The notes below the pieces were generated by a model. It was not told the DNA's origin. It was given only the letters and a program-made list of their open reading frames with translations, and did not search any database. Of a DNA stretch of 64,000 nucleotides, positions 36,683-45,464 are shown one piece after another (position 1 is the stretch's first letter; each line of letters starts with the position of its first letter). This DNA is from Pseudomonas fluorescens. Lineage in GTDB: Bacteria > Pseudomonadota > Gammaproteobacteria > Pseudomonadales > Pseudomonadaceae. The stretch is taken from assembly GCF_902497855.1 (NCBI RefSeq), contig NZ_CABVHU010000009.1, forward strand, positions 62,001 to 126,000, read 5' to 3'. The position numbers and the translations under genes were made by a program.

Positions 36683-37990
36683 TCAGATGGCTTGTTCAGG
36701 ACTGGCCCGGGTCGGGAAATGCGCAACCGGCTCGGCCTCTGTCCCGAGTTTGGGTTGCTCGACCCGAATGAAACAGGTCAACACCGCGCCCAACAGGTAC
36801 AAGGACGCATAGACCCACACCACCCCTTGCACCCCCAGCCAGGAAATCGTCAGGGTCGCGATGGCCGGCCCCATGAAATTCGACAGCCCGGCGGCCAGGT
36901 TGTGGGCAGAAATGGCCGCTCCCTTGCGCTCGGGGGAAATAGCCAGAAAGACCGCGCCCATGGGCACGAACGCCGAGACGCAAATGCCCAGTGCCACCGC
37001 GGCGACAATCGCCAGTTCGAAGTGGGCGCCATACATCAGCGGCACGTAATAGAACGCCAGGGTCGCCAGCGCACCGCCGACACAACCGAACCAGCGCATC
37101 TGCCGCAGCCAGCCGATCCGGTCGCCGACCCAGCCCCAGATCACATTGGTGAAAATGGTGACGATGAACATCACGCCCCACAGATGCAACCATTGTTCCA
37201 TGGTGAAACCGATCTCGGCCGACGTCAGGTACAGCGGCATGATGACCGGGAAACCGAACAGTGTCAGGTTGCAGATAATGCGCACGATGGCCGTGATCAG
37301 AATGCTGCGTTGATCGAACAGGATCGTGACCCCTCGGCTCAACTCGCGCAAACGTTCGGCGAGGAGTTTAGGTGTGCCCGCCGGTGCCGCGCCTCGGTCC
37401 TTGACCATGAACACAATCAACAGCGCCGCCAGCGCGACCCAGAATGTCGCCATCCACAACGTGCCGATAAAACCGATCCGCGAGATGCTCAGGCTCGGCA
37501 GGTACGTCCCGAGAAAACCAATGCCAATGGAATACATGGTCCAGTACCAACCCATCGCCGAAGCAAGGCGAGCACCGGGCGTGACCTGCGCAATCCAGAC
37601 CAGGAACGCGTAGATGAACAAGGGGTAGGCCAGCCCGCGGATGCCGTAGAACAGCACCATCAACGGGTAGTTCTGTGCGCTCAGGCCGAACGTCAGAAAC
37701 AACCCATGAAAGACCAGCCAGGCCACGACACCGACCAACATGATCCGCCGCGGGCCGAAGGTCTCGGCCAGCACACCGGAACTCCAGCTGGACAAGGCGG
37801 CGAGCAGGCCATAAACCGTGAACAGCAAGGAAGCCTGGGTCGGCGTGAAACCGAGGTCGACGATGTAACGCGACAGGAAAGCCAGCTCAATGCCGTCCCC
37901 TGTCATGAACAGAGCAATGGCAACGTAACCCCATATCAGACAGACAGGCATGCCCAGCAACAACCCTCGAGACGATTCGCGAGTGACCAT
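36683..37990 (-). CDS. CsbX/DalT/RbtT-like MFS polyol transporter
   Basis: The roughly 435-residue permease has twelve helices. The N-terminal FMTGDGIELAFLSRYIVDLG and GLAYPLFIYAFLVWIAQ segments resemble the D-arabinitol/ribitol transporter family. The start at 37990 has AAGGAAAAACC before it; an extension to 38035 lacks support. An AAAAAAGTATCAGTC element lies about 125 bases upstream, identical to the one before mtlR, so it may belong to the same polyol regulon. Confidence 0.8.
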   Translation of the reverse strand: MVTRESSRGLLLGMPVCLIWGYVAIALFMTGDGIELAFLSRYIVDLGFTPTQASLLFTVYGLLAALSSWSSGVLAETFGPRRIMLVGVVAWLVFHGLFLTFGLSAQNYPLMVLFYGIRGLAYPLFIYAFLVWIAQVTPGARLASAMGWYWTMYSIGIGFLGTYLPSLSISRIGFIGTLWMATFWVALAALLIVFMVKDRGAAPAGTPKLLAERLRELSRGVTILFDQRSILITAIVRIICNLTLFGFPVIMPLYLTSAEIGFTMEQWLHLWGVMFIVTIFTNVIWGWVGDRIGWLRQMRWFGCVGGALATLAFYYVPLMYGAHFELAIVAAVALGICVSAFVPMGAVFLAISPERKGAAISAHNLAAGLSNFMGPAIATLTISWLGVQGVVWVYASLYLLGAVLTCFIRVEQPKLGTEAEPVAHFPTRASPEQAI

Positions 37991-38112
37991 GGTTTTTCCT
38001 TTTTTTGTATTTGTAGGTAAAGCCGCAGCCGACATGTGCGTAACAGGATCGGCGAGCGCCGAGGGAAGAATCCCATCGAAGGAGGGTCATGGCTAACGCG
38101 TGAGGTAATGCT

Positions 38113-38127
38113 GACTGATACTTTTTT
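38113..38127 (-). promoter_or_regulatory. Third copy of the AAAAAAGTATCAGTC element
   Basis: On the minus strand this is identical to 7421-7435 and points to the CsbX/DalT-like transporter. It is a probable operator of the MtlR-type polyol regulon. Confidence 0.45.
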
Positions 38128-38159
38128 TCAGGACGGCGAAAGCACGCCAATCCCTGTAG

Positions 38160-38426
38160 GAGCCGCCCCGCGACATCAAAGCCACGCCTCGCACACCCAG
38201 TACACTATTTGCTGTGGACCCGAAGATCGATACCGAAACCCTGGTGGTTTATTTGGTTGAGACGCTAGCCTCTGTCGATGTGATGGTGCATCAGTTGGTG
38301 GATCATCTGGACGGTGGATCCCGTAATGCCCTGCTGGGAATTTCCAACAGTGTGATGCTGGCCGAAATCACGGCTAACCGAGTGCTGGATCAGATCGATC
38401 CCGCTCAAACAGGTGCAGTTGGCTGA
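38160..38426 (+). pseudogene. 5'-truncated DUF6124 family gene
   Basis: The frame, read from just after a TAG at 38157, contains TPSTLFAVDPKIDTETL, then VETLASVDVM and GISNSVMLAEITANRVLDQ. These match the C-terminal two thirds of Pseudomonas DUF6124 proteins (about 110 residues). The family's N-terminal part is missing. In its place lies REP-like sequence (ctgtaggagccgcc). A GTG at 38214 could start a 70-residue product, but this begins inside the conserved core. It is probably a remnant truncated by a REP-associated rearrangement. Confidence 0.6.
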
Positions 38427-38440
38427 GGCCGGCAGCCATA

Positions 38441-38475
38441 AAAAATCCGATGCCAGAGGTGTGGCGTCGGATTTT
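38441..38475 (+). terminator. Rho-independent terminator after DUF6124 remnant
   Basis: AAAAATCCGATGCCA (38441-38455) pairs with TGGCGTCGGATTTT (38462-38475) around gaggtg, with one G-T pair. The A/T ends make it a bidirectional terminator. Confidence 0.75.
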
Positions 38476-38479
38476 CGAG

Positions 38480-38654
38480 CAGCCAAAAAGTGACAGCAGC
38501 CAAAAAGTGACTGATCTATTTCATGACAAAAAACGATAAATAGATCCGTCACCTTTTCAGCCAAAAAGTGACCAGCCAAAAAGTGACTGATCTATTTCAT
38601 GACAAAAAACGATAAATAGATCCGTCACCTTTTCGCGTCGTCACCTTTTCGCGT
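38480..38654. repeat. Nested palindromic repeat block
   Basis: A roughly 62-base imperfect palindrome occurs at 38497-38558 and again at 38573-38634. Its arms are aaaaagtgactgatctattt and the complement aaatagatccgtcacctttt, around catgacaaaaaacgat. Extra inverted arms (agccaaaaagtgac on the left, gtcaccttttcgcg on the right) flank the pair. The whole block can fold as nested hairpins. It is AT-rich compared with its surroundings. Confidence 0.8.
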
Positions 38655-39262
38655 CTTGAGTCTTGCACCGACCATGATGACGCCTTCGCCAGCAAGCCGG
38701 CTCCTACAGGGGTTTGTGTTTGGCCCAGGATTTGTGTCGCGACACACATCATTGTGGGAGCTGGCTTGCCAGCGAAGGCGGCCTTGAGTCTTGCACCGAC
38801 CATAATGACGCCTTCGCCAGCAAGCCGGCTCCTACAGGGGTTTGTGTTTGGCCCAGGATTTGTGTCGCGACACACATCATTGTGGGAGCTGGCTTGCCAG
38901 CGAAGGCGGCCTTGAGTCTTGCACCGACCATAATGACGCCTTCGCCAGCAAGCCGGCTCCTACAGGGGTTTGTGTTTGGCCCAGGATTTGTGTCGCGACA
39001 CAAATCATTGTGGGAGCTGGCTTGCCAGCGAAGGCGGCCTTGAGTCTTGCACCGACCATGATGACGCCTTCGCCAGCAAGCCGGCTCCTACAGGGGTTTG
39101 TGTTTGGCCCAGGATTTGTGTCGCGACACACATCATTGTGGGAGCTGGCTTGCCAGCGAAGGCGGCCTTGAGTCTTGCACCGACCATAATGACGCCTTCG
39201 CCAGCAAGCCGGCTCCTACAGGGGTTTCTGTTTGGCTCAGGATTTGTGTCGCGATACAAATT
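38655..39262. repeat. Tandem array of 128-bp REPIN units, about 4.75 copies
   Basis: Units start at 38655, 38783, 38911, 39039 and 39167. Each begins cttgagtcttgcaccgacca and contains two oppositely oriented REP cores (cgccttcgccagcaagccgg and the complement-like ctggcttgccagcgaaggcg). Copies differ by only a few bases, such as catgatg or cataatg and cacacat or cacaaat. The last copy is partial. The array is non-coding; frames repeated inside it are not genes. Confidence 0.92.
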
Positions 39263-39347
39263 TGTCGGCACTTCGCAGCCCGTTCCTCAACGCGTTCCCC
39301 GACCAAATACTTTGACAATCCACCCGGCTTCTGCAACGATCATTTCG

Positions 39348-39359
39348 TCAGTGTACTGA
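39348..39359. promoter_or_regulatory. Operator-like near-palindrome TCAGTGTACTGA
   Basis: The 12-mer is symmetric except for its two centre bases. Copies are at 39460, 60472 and 60628. Confidence 0.5.
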
Positions 39360-39459
39360 TCTAATTTGGCGCATTGGCACTTGATTGACAGCACACGCTG
39401 CAGGTGCGGCACGCTTCGTCTCCAGGTTCATGCGGGATGAGTCTGGCCAATACTTATAC

Positions 39460-39471
39460 TCAGTACACTGA
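39460..39471. promoter_or_regulatory. Operator-like near-palindrome TCAGTACACTGA
   Basis: This is the second site upstream of the AAHS transporter, 112 bases from the first. It is identical to the site at 60628-60639 before the dioxygenase genes. Confidence 0.55.
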
Positions 39472-39540
39472 TGATATCTATGGATCATCGCGCATGGAAC
39501 GACACAGCCGTGAGTTCTGAACCTTCCGAGGGGCCCTAGG

Positions 39541-39627
39541 ATGAAAACCACACAAATGCGCAAGAAAACCGTCCCGGAGCAGGCAGGCGCCCTGCTCTTC
39601 CTGACGACGAATCACATCTTTGCCTGA
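39541..39627 (+). CDS. Possible 28-aa leader peptide
   Basis: The frame from ATG to TGA has GAGGGG seven bases upstream. It lies between the operator at 39460 and the transporter ATG. There is no family resemblance. It could be a leader ORF or chance. Confidence 0.25.
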   Translation: MKTTQMRKKTVPEQAGALLFLTTNHIFA

Positions 39628-39706
39628 TAGGCATGAGCCACCCGGCCAGTCACCAGACGCCGGGACAGGATCAGGTCTCTAAAAACAACAACAAGAGTCA
39701 GATGCC

Positions 39707-41047
39707 ATGCGAAAAATCGATATCAACAAATTGATAGACGAGGCACGTTTCAATCCCTTCCACCTGCGTGTGCTGTTCTGGGCCACGCTGATCCTTATCT
39801 TCGACGGCTACGATCTGGTGATCTACGGCGTGGTGCTGCCAACGCTGATGCAGGAATGGGGCTTGACCCCGGTACAAGCAGGCACGCTAGGCAGTTGTGC
39901 GCTGTTCGGCATGATGTTTGGTGCGCTGATCCTCGGCCCGCTGGCGGATAAGGTCGGTCGTAAACCGGTGATCGTCGGCGGCATCGCGCTGTTCAGCCTA
40001 TTCACCGTGCTGACCGGGTTTTGCACCGACCCGACCCAATTCGGCATCTGTCGTTTTATCGCCGGATTTGGCATCGGCGGTGTCATGCCCAATGCGGTAG
40101 CGCTCATGAGCGAATACGCCCCGAAGAAACTTCGCAGCACGCTGGTGGCAATCATGTTCAGCGGTTACTCGGTGGGCGGGATGATCTCTGCAGGGCTGGG
40201 GGTTGTGCTGTTGCCGAGCTTCGGTTGGCAGTCGCTGTTCTACGTCGCCGCCATTCCGATACTGCTGCTGCCGATGATTTATCGATCGTTGCCCGAGTCC
40301 GTGGGATTCATGGTGCGTCAAGGCCGCGCAGTCGAGGCGAGCCATGTCATGCAAAGCATCGAACCCGGCTATGTTCCACGGGCCAATGACGACTACAGCA
40401 CCCCGACGCTCAAAACCGCCGGAGCGCCATTGATGCAGCTGTTTCGCGAGGGCCGCGCGATCAGCACGCTGTTGCTCTGGACTTCGTGTTTCTGCTGTTT
40501 GTTGATGATTTACGCCCTGGGCTCCTGGTTGCCGAAACTGATGGTGAATGCCGGTTATGGACTGGGATCGAGCATCATGTTTCTGCTGGTGCTCAATTTC
40601 GGTGCGATCGTTGGCGCCATCGGTGGCGGCTGGCTTGGCGACCGCTTCAAACTGCGAAATGTGGTCGTGGTGTTCTTTGTCATTGCCGCGATATCGATCA
40701 GTTCACTCGGCTTCAACCCGCCTACGGTCATCCTCTATGCACTGGTGGCGATAGCGGGTGCGAGCACCATTGGTACGCAGATTCTGGCGTGGGCCTTTGT
40801 GGCCCAGTTCTACCCGATGACCATACGCTCCACCGGCCTCGGCTGGGCGTCGGGGATCGGACGCACCGGGGCAATGGTGGGACCGATTCTGGGGGGCGTG
40901 CTGGTGGGCATTCAATTGCCACTGCACTTTAACTTCATGGTCTTCGCCCTCCCGGGAGCCGTAGCTGCATTGGCGATGTGCTTCGTTTACCAGCGCCAGT
41001 CCAAAACGCAACCGCAGGCGTCGGCCAGCGCTGTGCTGCAGGACTGA
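39707..41047 (+). CDS. AAHS-family aromatic acid:H+ symporter (MFS)
   Basis: The 446-residue inner-membrane permease has twelve helices. It carries the AAHS signature DGYDLVIYGVVLP in helix 1 and the loop motif GPLADKVGRKPVIVGG. It resembles BenK/PcaK-type transporters of aromatic carboxylates. It stands before the nicotinate cluster, but its promoter region carries the TCAGTACACTGA sites found at the Mo-hydroxylase/dioxygenase locus. It may therefore import that system's substrate rather than nicotinate, which has its own NicT. Confidence 0.87.
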   Translation: MRKIDINKLIDEARFNPFHLRVLFWATLILIFDGYDLVIYGVVLPTLMQEWGLTPVQAGTLGSCALFGMMFGALILGPLADKVGRKPVIVGGIALFSLFTVLTGFCTDPTQFGICRFIAGFGIGGVMPNAVALMSEYAPKKLRSTLVAIMFSGYSVGGMISAGLGVVLLPSFGWQSLFYVAAIPILLLPMIYRSLPESVGFMVRQGRAVEASHVMQSIEPGYVPRANDDYSTPTLKTAGAPLMQLFREGRAISTLLLWTSCFCCLLMIYALGSWLPKLMVNAGYGLGSSIMFLLVLNFGAIVGAIGGGWLGDRFKLRNVVVVFFVIAAISISSLGFNPPTVILYALVAIAGASTIGTQILAWAFVAQFYPMTIRSTGLGWASGIGRTGAMVGPILGGVLVGIQLPLHFNFMVFALPGAVAALAMCFVYQRQSKTQPQASASAVLQD

Positions 41048-41091
41048 GCCCCGGCCTGGATCTGCTGCAAAAGATTCTGCCGTAAAAAAGC

Positions 41092-41134
41092 CGCCAGGCG
41101 GTGATCGATTCTCTGGATCGATCACCGCCTGGCG
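41092..41134. terminator. Perfect 18-bp stem-loop between AAHS transporter and nicS
   Basis: The stem 41092-41109 pairs exactly with 41117-41134 around a 7-base loop (tctctgg). A-rich sequence (aaaaaa) precedes it, so the T-tract is on the minus strand. It may end transporter transcripts by structure alone, or act on antisense transcripts. Confidence 0.6.
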
Positions 41135-41221
41135 AGCTTCTAGTATCAGGTGTTGTCAGGAACGGGAGTACTATTCATCCCCTTGCATTCAGCGCTACGC
41201 ATCATCCTCAAGGACAAAGGC

Positions 41222-41887
41222 GTGAACAAAAAAACAGGTATCAGAGCCCAGCAGGCCGACCAGACCAAGGCTCGGATTCTCAAGGCCGCCGTCAAGGTCT
41301 TCACCCGCGATGGTTATGCGGGCGGGCGGATCGAACAGATTTCCAGCGAGGCCGAATCCAACGACCGGATGATCTATTACTATTTCGGCAGCAAGGAAAA
41401 CCTCTTTGTCCGGGTGCTTGAACACACTTATGAAGCCTTCAACCAAGCCGAAAGCATGCTGCGCCCGGACCTTTCGAACCCCGTGCAGGCCCTGCGTGAT
41501 CGGGTAGCATTCGTCTGGCATTACTACGTAAAGCATCCGGAATTCGTCGCTATCCTTAATATCGAAAACCTGCACGAGGGCACGCACGCCAGGCAGTCCA
41601 GTGAGCTACGTCGCTTGTCCGGCACCACGCTGGGGGTGATCACACCGATCATCGAAGCGGGTCAGCGCCAGGGGGTGTTTCGCCAGGACATCGACATCAA
41701 TCACGTTTACCTGATGATCGCCTCACTCTGCTACTTCTATAACTCCAACCGGCACACCCTCACCTCATTCCTGGGTCAGGACCTGGCGGATCAAGGCCAG
41801 CAGCAGGGCTGGCTGGCGTTCATCAGCGATCTGGTGGTGCGCGGTGTGCTGACACTGCCTGCGCCTCAGTTACCCTCTGATCAATGA
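41222..41887 (+). CDS. nicS: TetR-family regulator NicS
   Basis: The 221-residue protein has an N-terminal TetR helix-turn-helix (about 15-62, KVFTRDGYAGGRIEQISSEA and MIYYYFGSKENLF) and a helical ligand-binding domain. The position beside nicB matches NicS, the TetR repressor of nicAB in P. putida, which responds to nicotinate and 6-hydroxynicotinate. The GTG at 41222 has AAGGA well spaced upstream; an extension to 41150 is less likely. Its 3' end overlaps the convergent nicB 3' end by seven bases. Confidence 0.82.
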   Translation: MNKKTGIRAQQADQTKARILKAAVKVFTRDGYAGGRIEQISSEAESNDRMIYYYFGSKENLFVRVLEHTYEAFNQAESMLRPDLSNPVQALRDRVAFVWHYYVKHPEFVAILNIENLHEGTHARQSSELRRLSGTTLGVITPIIEAGQRQGVFRQDIDINHVYLMIASLCYFYNSNRHTLTSFLGQDLADQGQQQGWLAFISDLVVRGVLTLPAPQLPSDQ

Positions 41888-44800
41888 GTGCCGGGGTTGG
41901 CTCGCAAGTGCGCGACCTTCTGCTCCAGCCCTTGCCACGCAGGTTCAGCCGAGGCGAAGCGATTGCGCAGGTAGGCCGTCAGTTCGGCGATCTGCCTGTT
42001 GGACAGGCTGTCCTTGAAACCTGGCATATAACCCAGGTCCGGTGTCGCCGGGTTGGAGATGCCTTGCAAAATGACCTTCAGCAGGTTGTCTGGCAGTGTG
42101 CTGTGAAGGTTGGTATTGGTTGCCAGCGACGGGCTGACACCAAAGAGTTTCGGCCCAAGACCATCGGCGTGACAGCCCTGGCAGGAACCTTCGAACACCC
42201 GCCGACCATTGCTCAACGACACGGCTGTGACACTGGGTTGCGCTACGGTTTGGGTGCTTGAGCGAGTCTGTGCTTGCGCTGTGCCATCGAGCGACGCGAG
42301 GTACACCGCCATCGCCCGGATGTCTGCCTTGGGCAACTTCGCCAATTCACTCACCACTGGTCCCATGGGTCCCGCCGCGACACCGTGGGCATCGGAATAA
42401 CCGCTGCTCAGGTAGGTGAACAGTTGATCTTCAGTCCACGGCGTAGGCGACTTGGATAAGCCGTTGAGCGCAGGGGCTTCCCAGCCATCGACCATGCCGC
42501 CCGCGAGGAAATTTTTGCCGCCCTTCTCCGCCCCCATCAGGTTGCGCGGCGAATGACAGGCCGCGCAGTGCCCCAGCCCATTGACCAGGTAGGCGCCGCG
42601 ATTCCACTGCTCGCTGCGTTGCGGCTGCACCTGGATTTCACCCTTGCGCAGGAACAACGCGTTCCAACCCGCCATCAACGGCCGCATGTTGAACGGGAAC
42701 TGCATGTCGTTGACCTTGGCCGGCTGGCTCACCGGGGCCTGGGACATCAGGTACGCGTACAGTGCCTGCATGTCGGCGTCATTGATGTTTCTGAAGGCCG
42801 TGTAAGGAAATGCCGGATACAGATTCTTCCCATCGCGACTGATGCCATCGCGCATCGCCCGCTCGAACGCGGGGTAGGACCAATTGCCAATCCCGGTTGT
42901 CGGGTCAGGTGTGATGTTGCTGCTGTACAGCGTTCCGAAAGGCGTCTGCATGGCCAACCCGCCCGCATTGGTCGCGCCGCCTGGCGCCGTATGGCACACC
43001 GCGCAATCGCCGACTGCCGCCAGCAAGCGCCCTCGCTCCAGCGTCGCCGCAGACCAGGTGCCGGCGCCGGGTGGCGTGATCGGGGCGATTTCCGCACGCC
43101 AGGGCAAAGCGGTGGCAGCCACGCCCAGTATCGCGCCGAAGGCTGCGAACAATGAGCCGAACAACCATTTCGAGCGTTTGGCCTTTGGCGAGTTGGGGGG
43201 ATTGGCATTCGCTTCGTCCGCCGAGCCTTTGAGCGCGGCCAGCACACGCTCGGCAGTGATCGGCAGTTCACGAAAACGAATGCCGGTGGCGTCGTAGATC
43301 GCATTGGCGATCGCTGCCGCGCTCGGCACTGCCGCCGACTCACCCGCGCCCATGGGTGCTTCGTTCTGGCGCGGCATCATCAGCACGTCGATTTCCGGCA
43401 CCTGGGGGAATGTCAGGATCGGGTAACCGCCCCATTCCTTGCTGGCAACGGCGGACTCTTCAAAGGTCACGCGCTCCTTGAGCACGCGACTGGTGGACTG
43501 AATCACATTGCCGTGAATCTGATGCTGCACGCCGGCGGGGTTGATCATCATCCCGGCGTCATGCCCGATCACGACCCGGGTGACGGACACTTCGCCGCTG
43601 CGCTTGTCCACCGCCACGTCCGCGACCCACGCTGCCCACGCAGCGCCGAAACCTGGAAATTTGCTGTGAATGTAACGGGCATAGGCAAACCCACGGCCAC
43701 GCAGGATGTTGTCTTGTTCCGGGATTTGCATCGGCTGCGTACGCGGTGCCCATTCGGCGCGGGCAGCCGTGGCCTTGACCAGATCCGAGGCGCGTTCATC
43801 ATTCAGATAGCGCAGGCGGTATTCGACAGGATCGACGCCCGCGGCAAAGGCCAACTCATCGATATACGACTCATGGGCGAAGGTATTGGGCAGCGCCGAC
43901 ACGCCCCGCATCCACGACGCCCGAACGATGGGCGCCATGTCGTTTACGCTCACGCGCATGTGTTCAAAATCATAGGGAGGGATCGAAGTGCGGTCGCCCA
44001 TTTCGAACATCGCCGCTACCGGTTCGACCCGTCCCGTCAGCAGCAACGCCAAGGTCGGCGCACCGTTGGACGGGTAGCTGGTCTGGAAATCGTAACCGGC
44101 CACACCACCATCGGCATTGATGCCGCCATCGACTTCCATCAGTTGCGCCGTGCCCTTGGGCTCCCAGACATGCTCCTGCTCGCGGGTCAATTGCACCCGT
44201 ACCGGCAGGCCGACGGCCCGGGACAGCAACACCGCATCGGCACACACGTCGTCGGCACAGTTGCGCCCGTAACAACCGGCCGCTTCCATGCGGATGATCT
44301 CGATCCGCTCTTCCGGGTACTCCAGCAGCCACGCCAGGTCAGCGCGCAGCAAATGGGGGTTTTGCGTGCCGGACCAGACGCGAATGCCGTCCTCGTGATA
44401 GTCCGCCAGCCCGCAGGACGGACCGATGGAGGCGTGAAGCTGGTATGGCCACAGGTAGGTGCGGGCCATGCGTTCGCTGGCCTGCTCCAGCGCTTGATCA
44501 ACATTGCCCTTGTCCAGCACGACGCGCTGCACCCGGGGGTTGTCGCGAATGGCCTGCGCGATGTCACCCATGTCCGGCAGTTTGTGGTTCCAGGCTTTCC
44601 AGGTGACTTTCAGCGCCTGGGCGGCCTTGGCGGCCTGCTCTTCACGCAGGGCGACTACGCCGACAAAATCGCGAATCACCACCACCCGCACGATGCCGGG
44701 AATGTGCGCGATGGAGGACTCGTCCACCTCCAGCAGGCTGTTGCCGACGAAATCACCGCTGTCGAGCCCGGCATAAGGCGGGCGAATCACTCGGCCATGC

Positions 44801-45450
44801 AGCATGTCCGGCAGCCGCATGTCATGCACGTAGGTCAGCTCACCGGTGGCTTTGCCGGGAATGTCCACCCGTGCTGCGCCCTTGCCCACCAGCCGATAAT
44901 CTTCCAGACGCTTGAGTGGCGCGTCGCCAGAAATCGTCAACTGGTCACGCTCGCCCTGCACCAGTTCGGCAAACGTGAACTGGCGACCGTCTTGGCTGCT
45001 GACGACCCCGCTGTTTATACGCAAGGTGTCAACCGCAACGGCTAAACGCCGGGCCGCCCGTGCCAGCAAAAATCGCCGGGCTTCAGCTGCCGCGTTACGC
45101 AAGGGGATGGCCGAAATCTGGATGGTCGCACTGGCGATGGTTGCGCCCTGGTTCGGCGCGCTATCGGTATCGCCAAGGACCATACAGACTTGATCCAGCG
45201 CCAGGTCCAGCTCTTCAGCGACGATTTGTGCCAGCGAAGTACGAATCCCCGTGCCCAGATCCACATGACCGTTGAACCCATAGACCTTGCCGTCGTCGTT
45301 GACCGCAATGAACAACGCCAGCTCCTGGGGTTTGATCACGGGTACGCCACCTTTGGCCACGGGGCCGGACGGTGGCTGGATCTGATCGACGATCAACAAG
45401 ACGCCGGACTTGGTCAGCAGCTGAGCACGGGTGAGCGTTGCATGGGTCAT
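41881..45450 (-). CDS. nicB: Nicotinate dehydrogenase large subunit with tri-heme cytochrome domain
   Basis: The roughly 1189-residue subunit joins two modules. Residues about 10-740 are a xanthine-oxidase-type molybdopterin domain, with the catalytic Glu in PMGAGESAAVPSAAAI. A hydrophobic linker (about 755-780) follows, then a cytochrome c module with three CxxCH sites at about 816, 962 and 1090. This matches NicB, which takes electrons from nicotinate hydroxylation at C6 to the respiratory chain through hemes rather than a FAD subunit. Starts at 45456 and 45450 are possible; ACGGA favours the second. It is co-transcribed after nicA. The frame open to 45636 is antisense or overlapping noise. 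Confidence 0.92.
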   Translation of the reverse strand: MTHATLTRAQLLTKSGVLLIVDQIQPPSGPVAKGGVPVIKPQELALFIAVNDDGKVYGFNGHVDLGTGIRTSLAQIVAEELDLALDQVCMVLGDTDSAPNQGATIASATIQISAIPLRNAAAEARRFLLARAARRLAVAVDTLRINSGVVSSQDGRQFTFAELVQGERDQLTISGDAPLKRLEDYRLVGKGAARVDIPGKATGELTYVHDMRLPDMLHGRVIRPPYAGLDSGDFVGNSLLEVDESSIAHIPGIVRVVVIRDFVGVVALREEQAAKAAQALKVTWKAWNHKLPDMGDIAQAIRDNPRVQRVVLDKGNVDQALEQASERMARTYLWPYQLHASIGPSCGLADYHEDGIRVWSGTQNPHLLRADLAWLLEYPEERIEIIRMEAAGCYGRNCADDVCADAVLLSRAVGLPVRVQLTREQEHVWEPKGTAQLMEVDGGINADGGVAGYDFQTSYPSNGAPTLALLLTGRVEPVAAMFEMGDRTSIPPYDFEHMRVSVNDMAPIVRASWMRGVSALPNTFAHESYIDELAFAAGVDPVEYRLRYLNDERASDLVKATAARAEWAPRTQPMQIPEQDNILRGRGFAYARYIHSKFPGFGAAWAAWVADVAVDKRSGEVSVTRVVIGHDAGMMINPAGVQHQIHGNVIQSTSRVLKERVTFEESAVASKEWGGYPILTFPQVPEIDVLMMPRQNEAPMGAGESAAVPSAAAIANAIYDATGIRFRELPITAERVLAALKGSADEANANPPNSPKAKRSKWLFGSLFAAFGAILGVAATALPWRAEIAPITPPGAGTWSAATLERGRLLAAVGDCAVCHTAPGGATNAGGLAMQTPFGTLYSSNITPDPTTGIGNWSYPAFERAMRDGISRDGKNLYPAFPYTAFRNINDADMQALYAYLMSQAPVSQPAKVNDMQFPFNMRPLMAGWNALFLRKGEIQVQPQRSEQWNRGAYLVNGLGHCAACHSPRNLMGAEKGGKNFLAGGMVDGWEAPALNGLSKSPTPWTEDQLFTYLSSGYSDAHGVAAGPMGPVVSELAKLPKADIRAMAVYLASLDGTAQAQTRSSTQTVAQPSVTAVSLSNGRRVFEGSCQGCHADGLGPKLFGVSPSLATNTNLHSTLPDNLLKVILQGISNPATPDLGYMPGFKDSLSNRQIAELTAYLRNRFASAEPAWQGLEQKVAHLRANPGTH

Positions 45451-45464
45451 GGTCATCGATCCGT

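Larger units (their letters stand above)
39263..39706. promoter_or_regulatory. Control and leader region of the AAHS transporter
   Basis: The 444-base region holds two TCAGTRYACTGA near-palindromes (39348-39359 and 39460-39471). It also holds a possible 28-codon leader frame (39541-39627) before the transporter. Nothing else was recognised. Confidence 0.6.

Noticed and set aside
38655-39262. Possible CRISPR array
   Set aside because: The unit is 128 bp and nearly identical throughout, with no unique spacers; it is a REPIN tandem array.
38714-39364. Repeated 84-129 codon open frames within the tandem array
   Set aside because: They are the same frame in each repeat unit, with no ribosome-binding site or family match.
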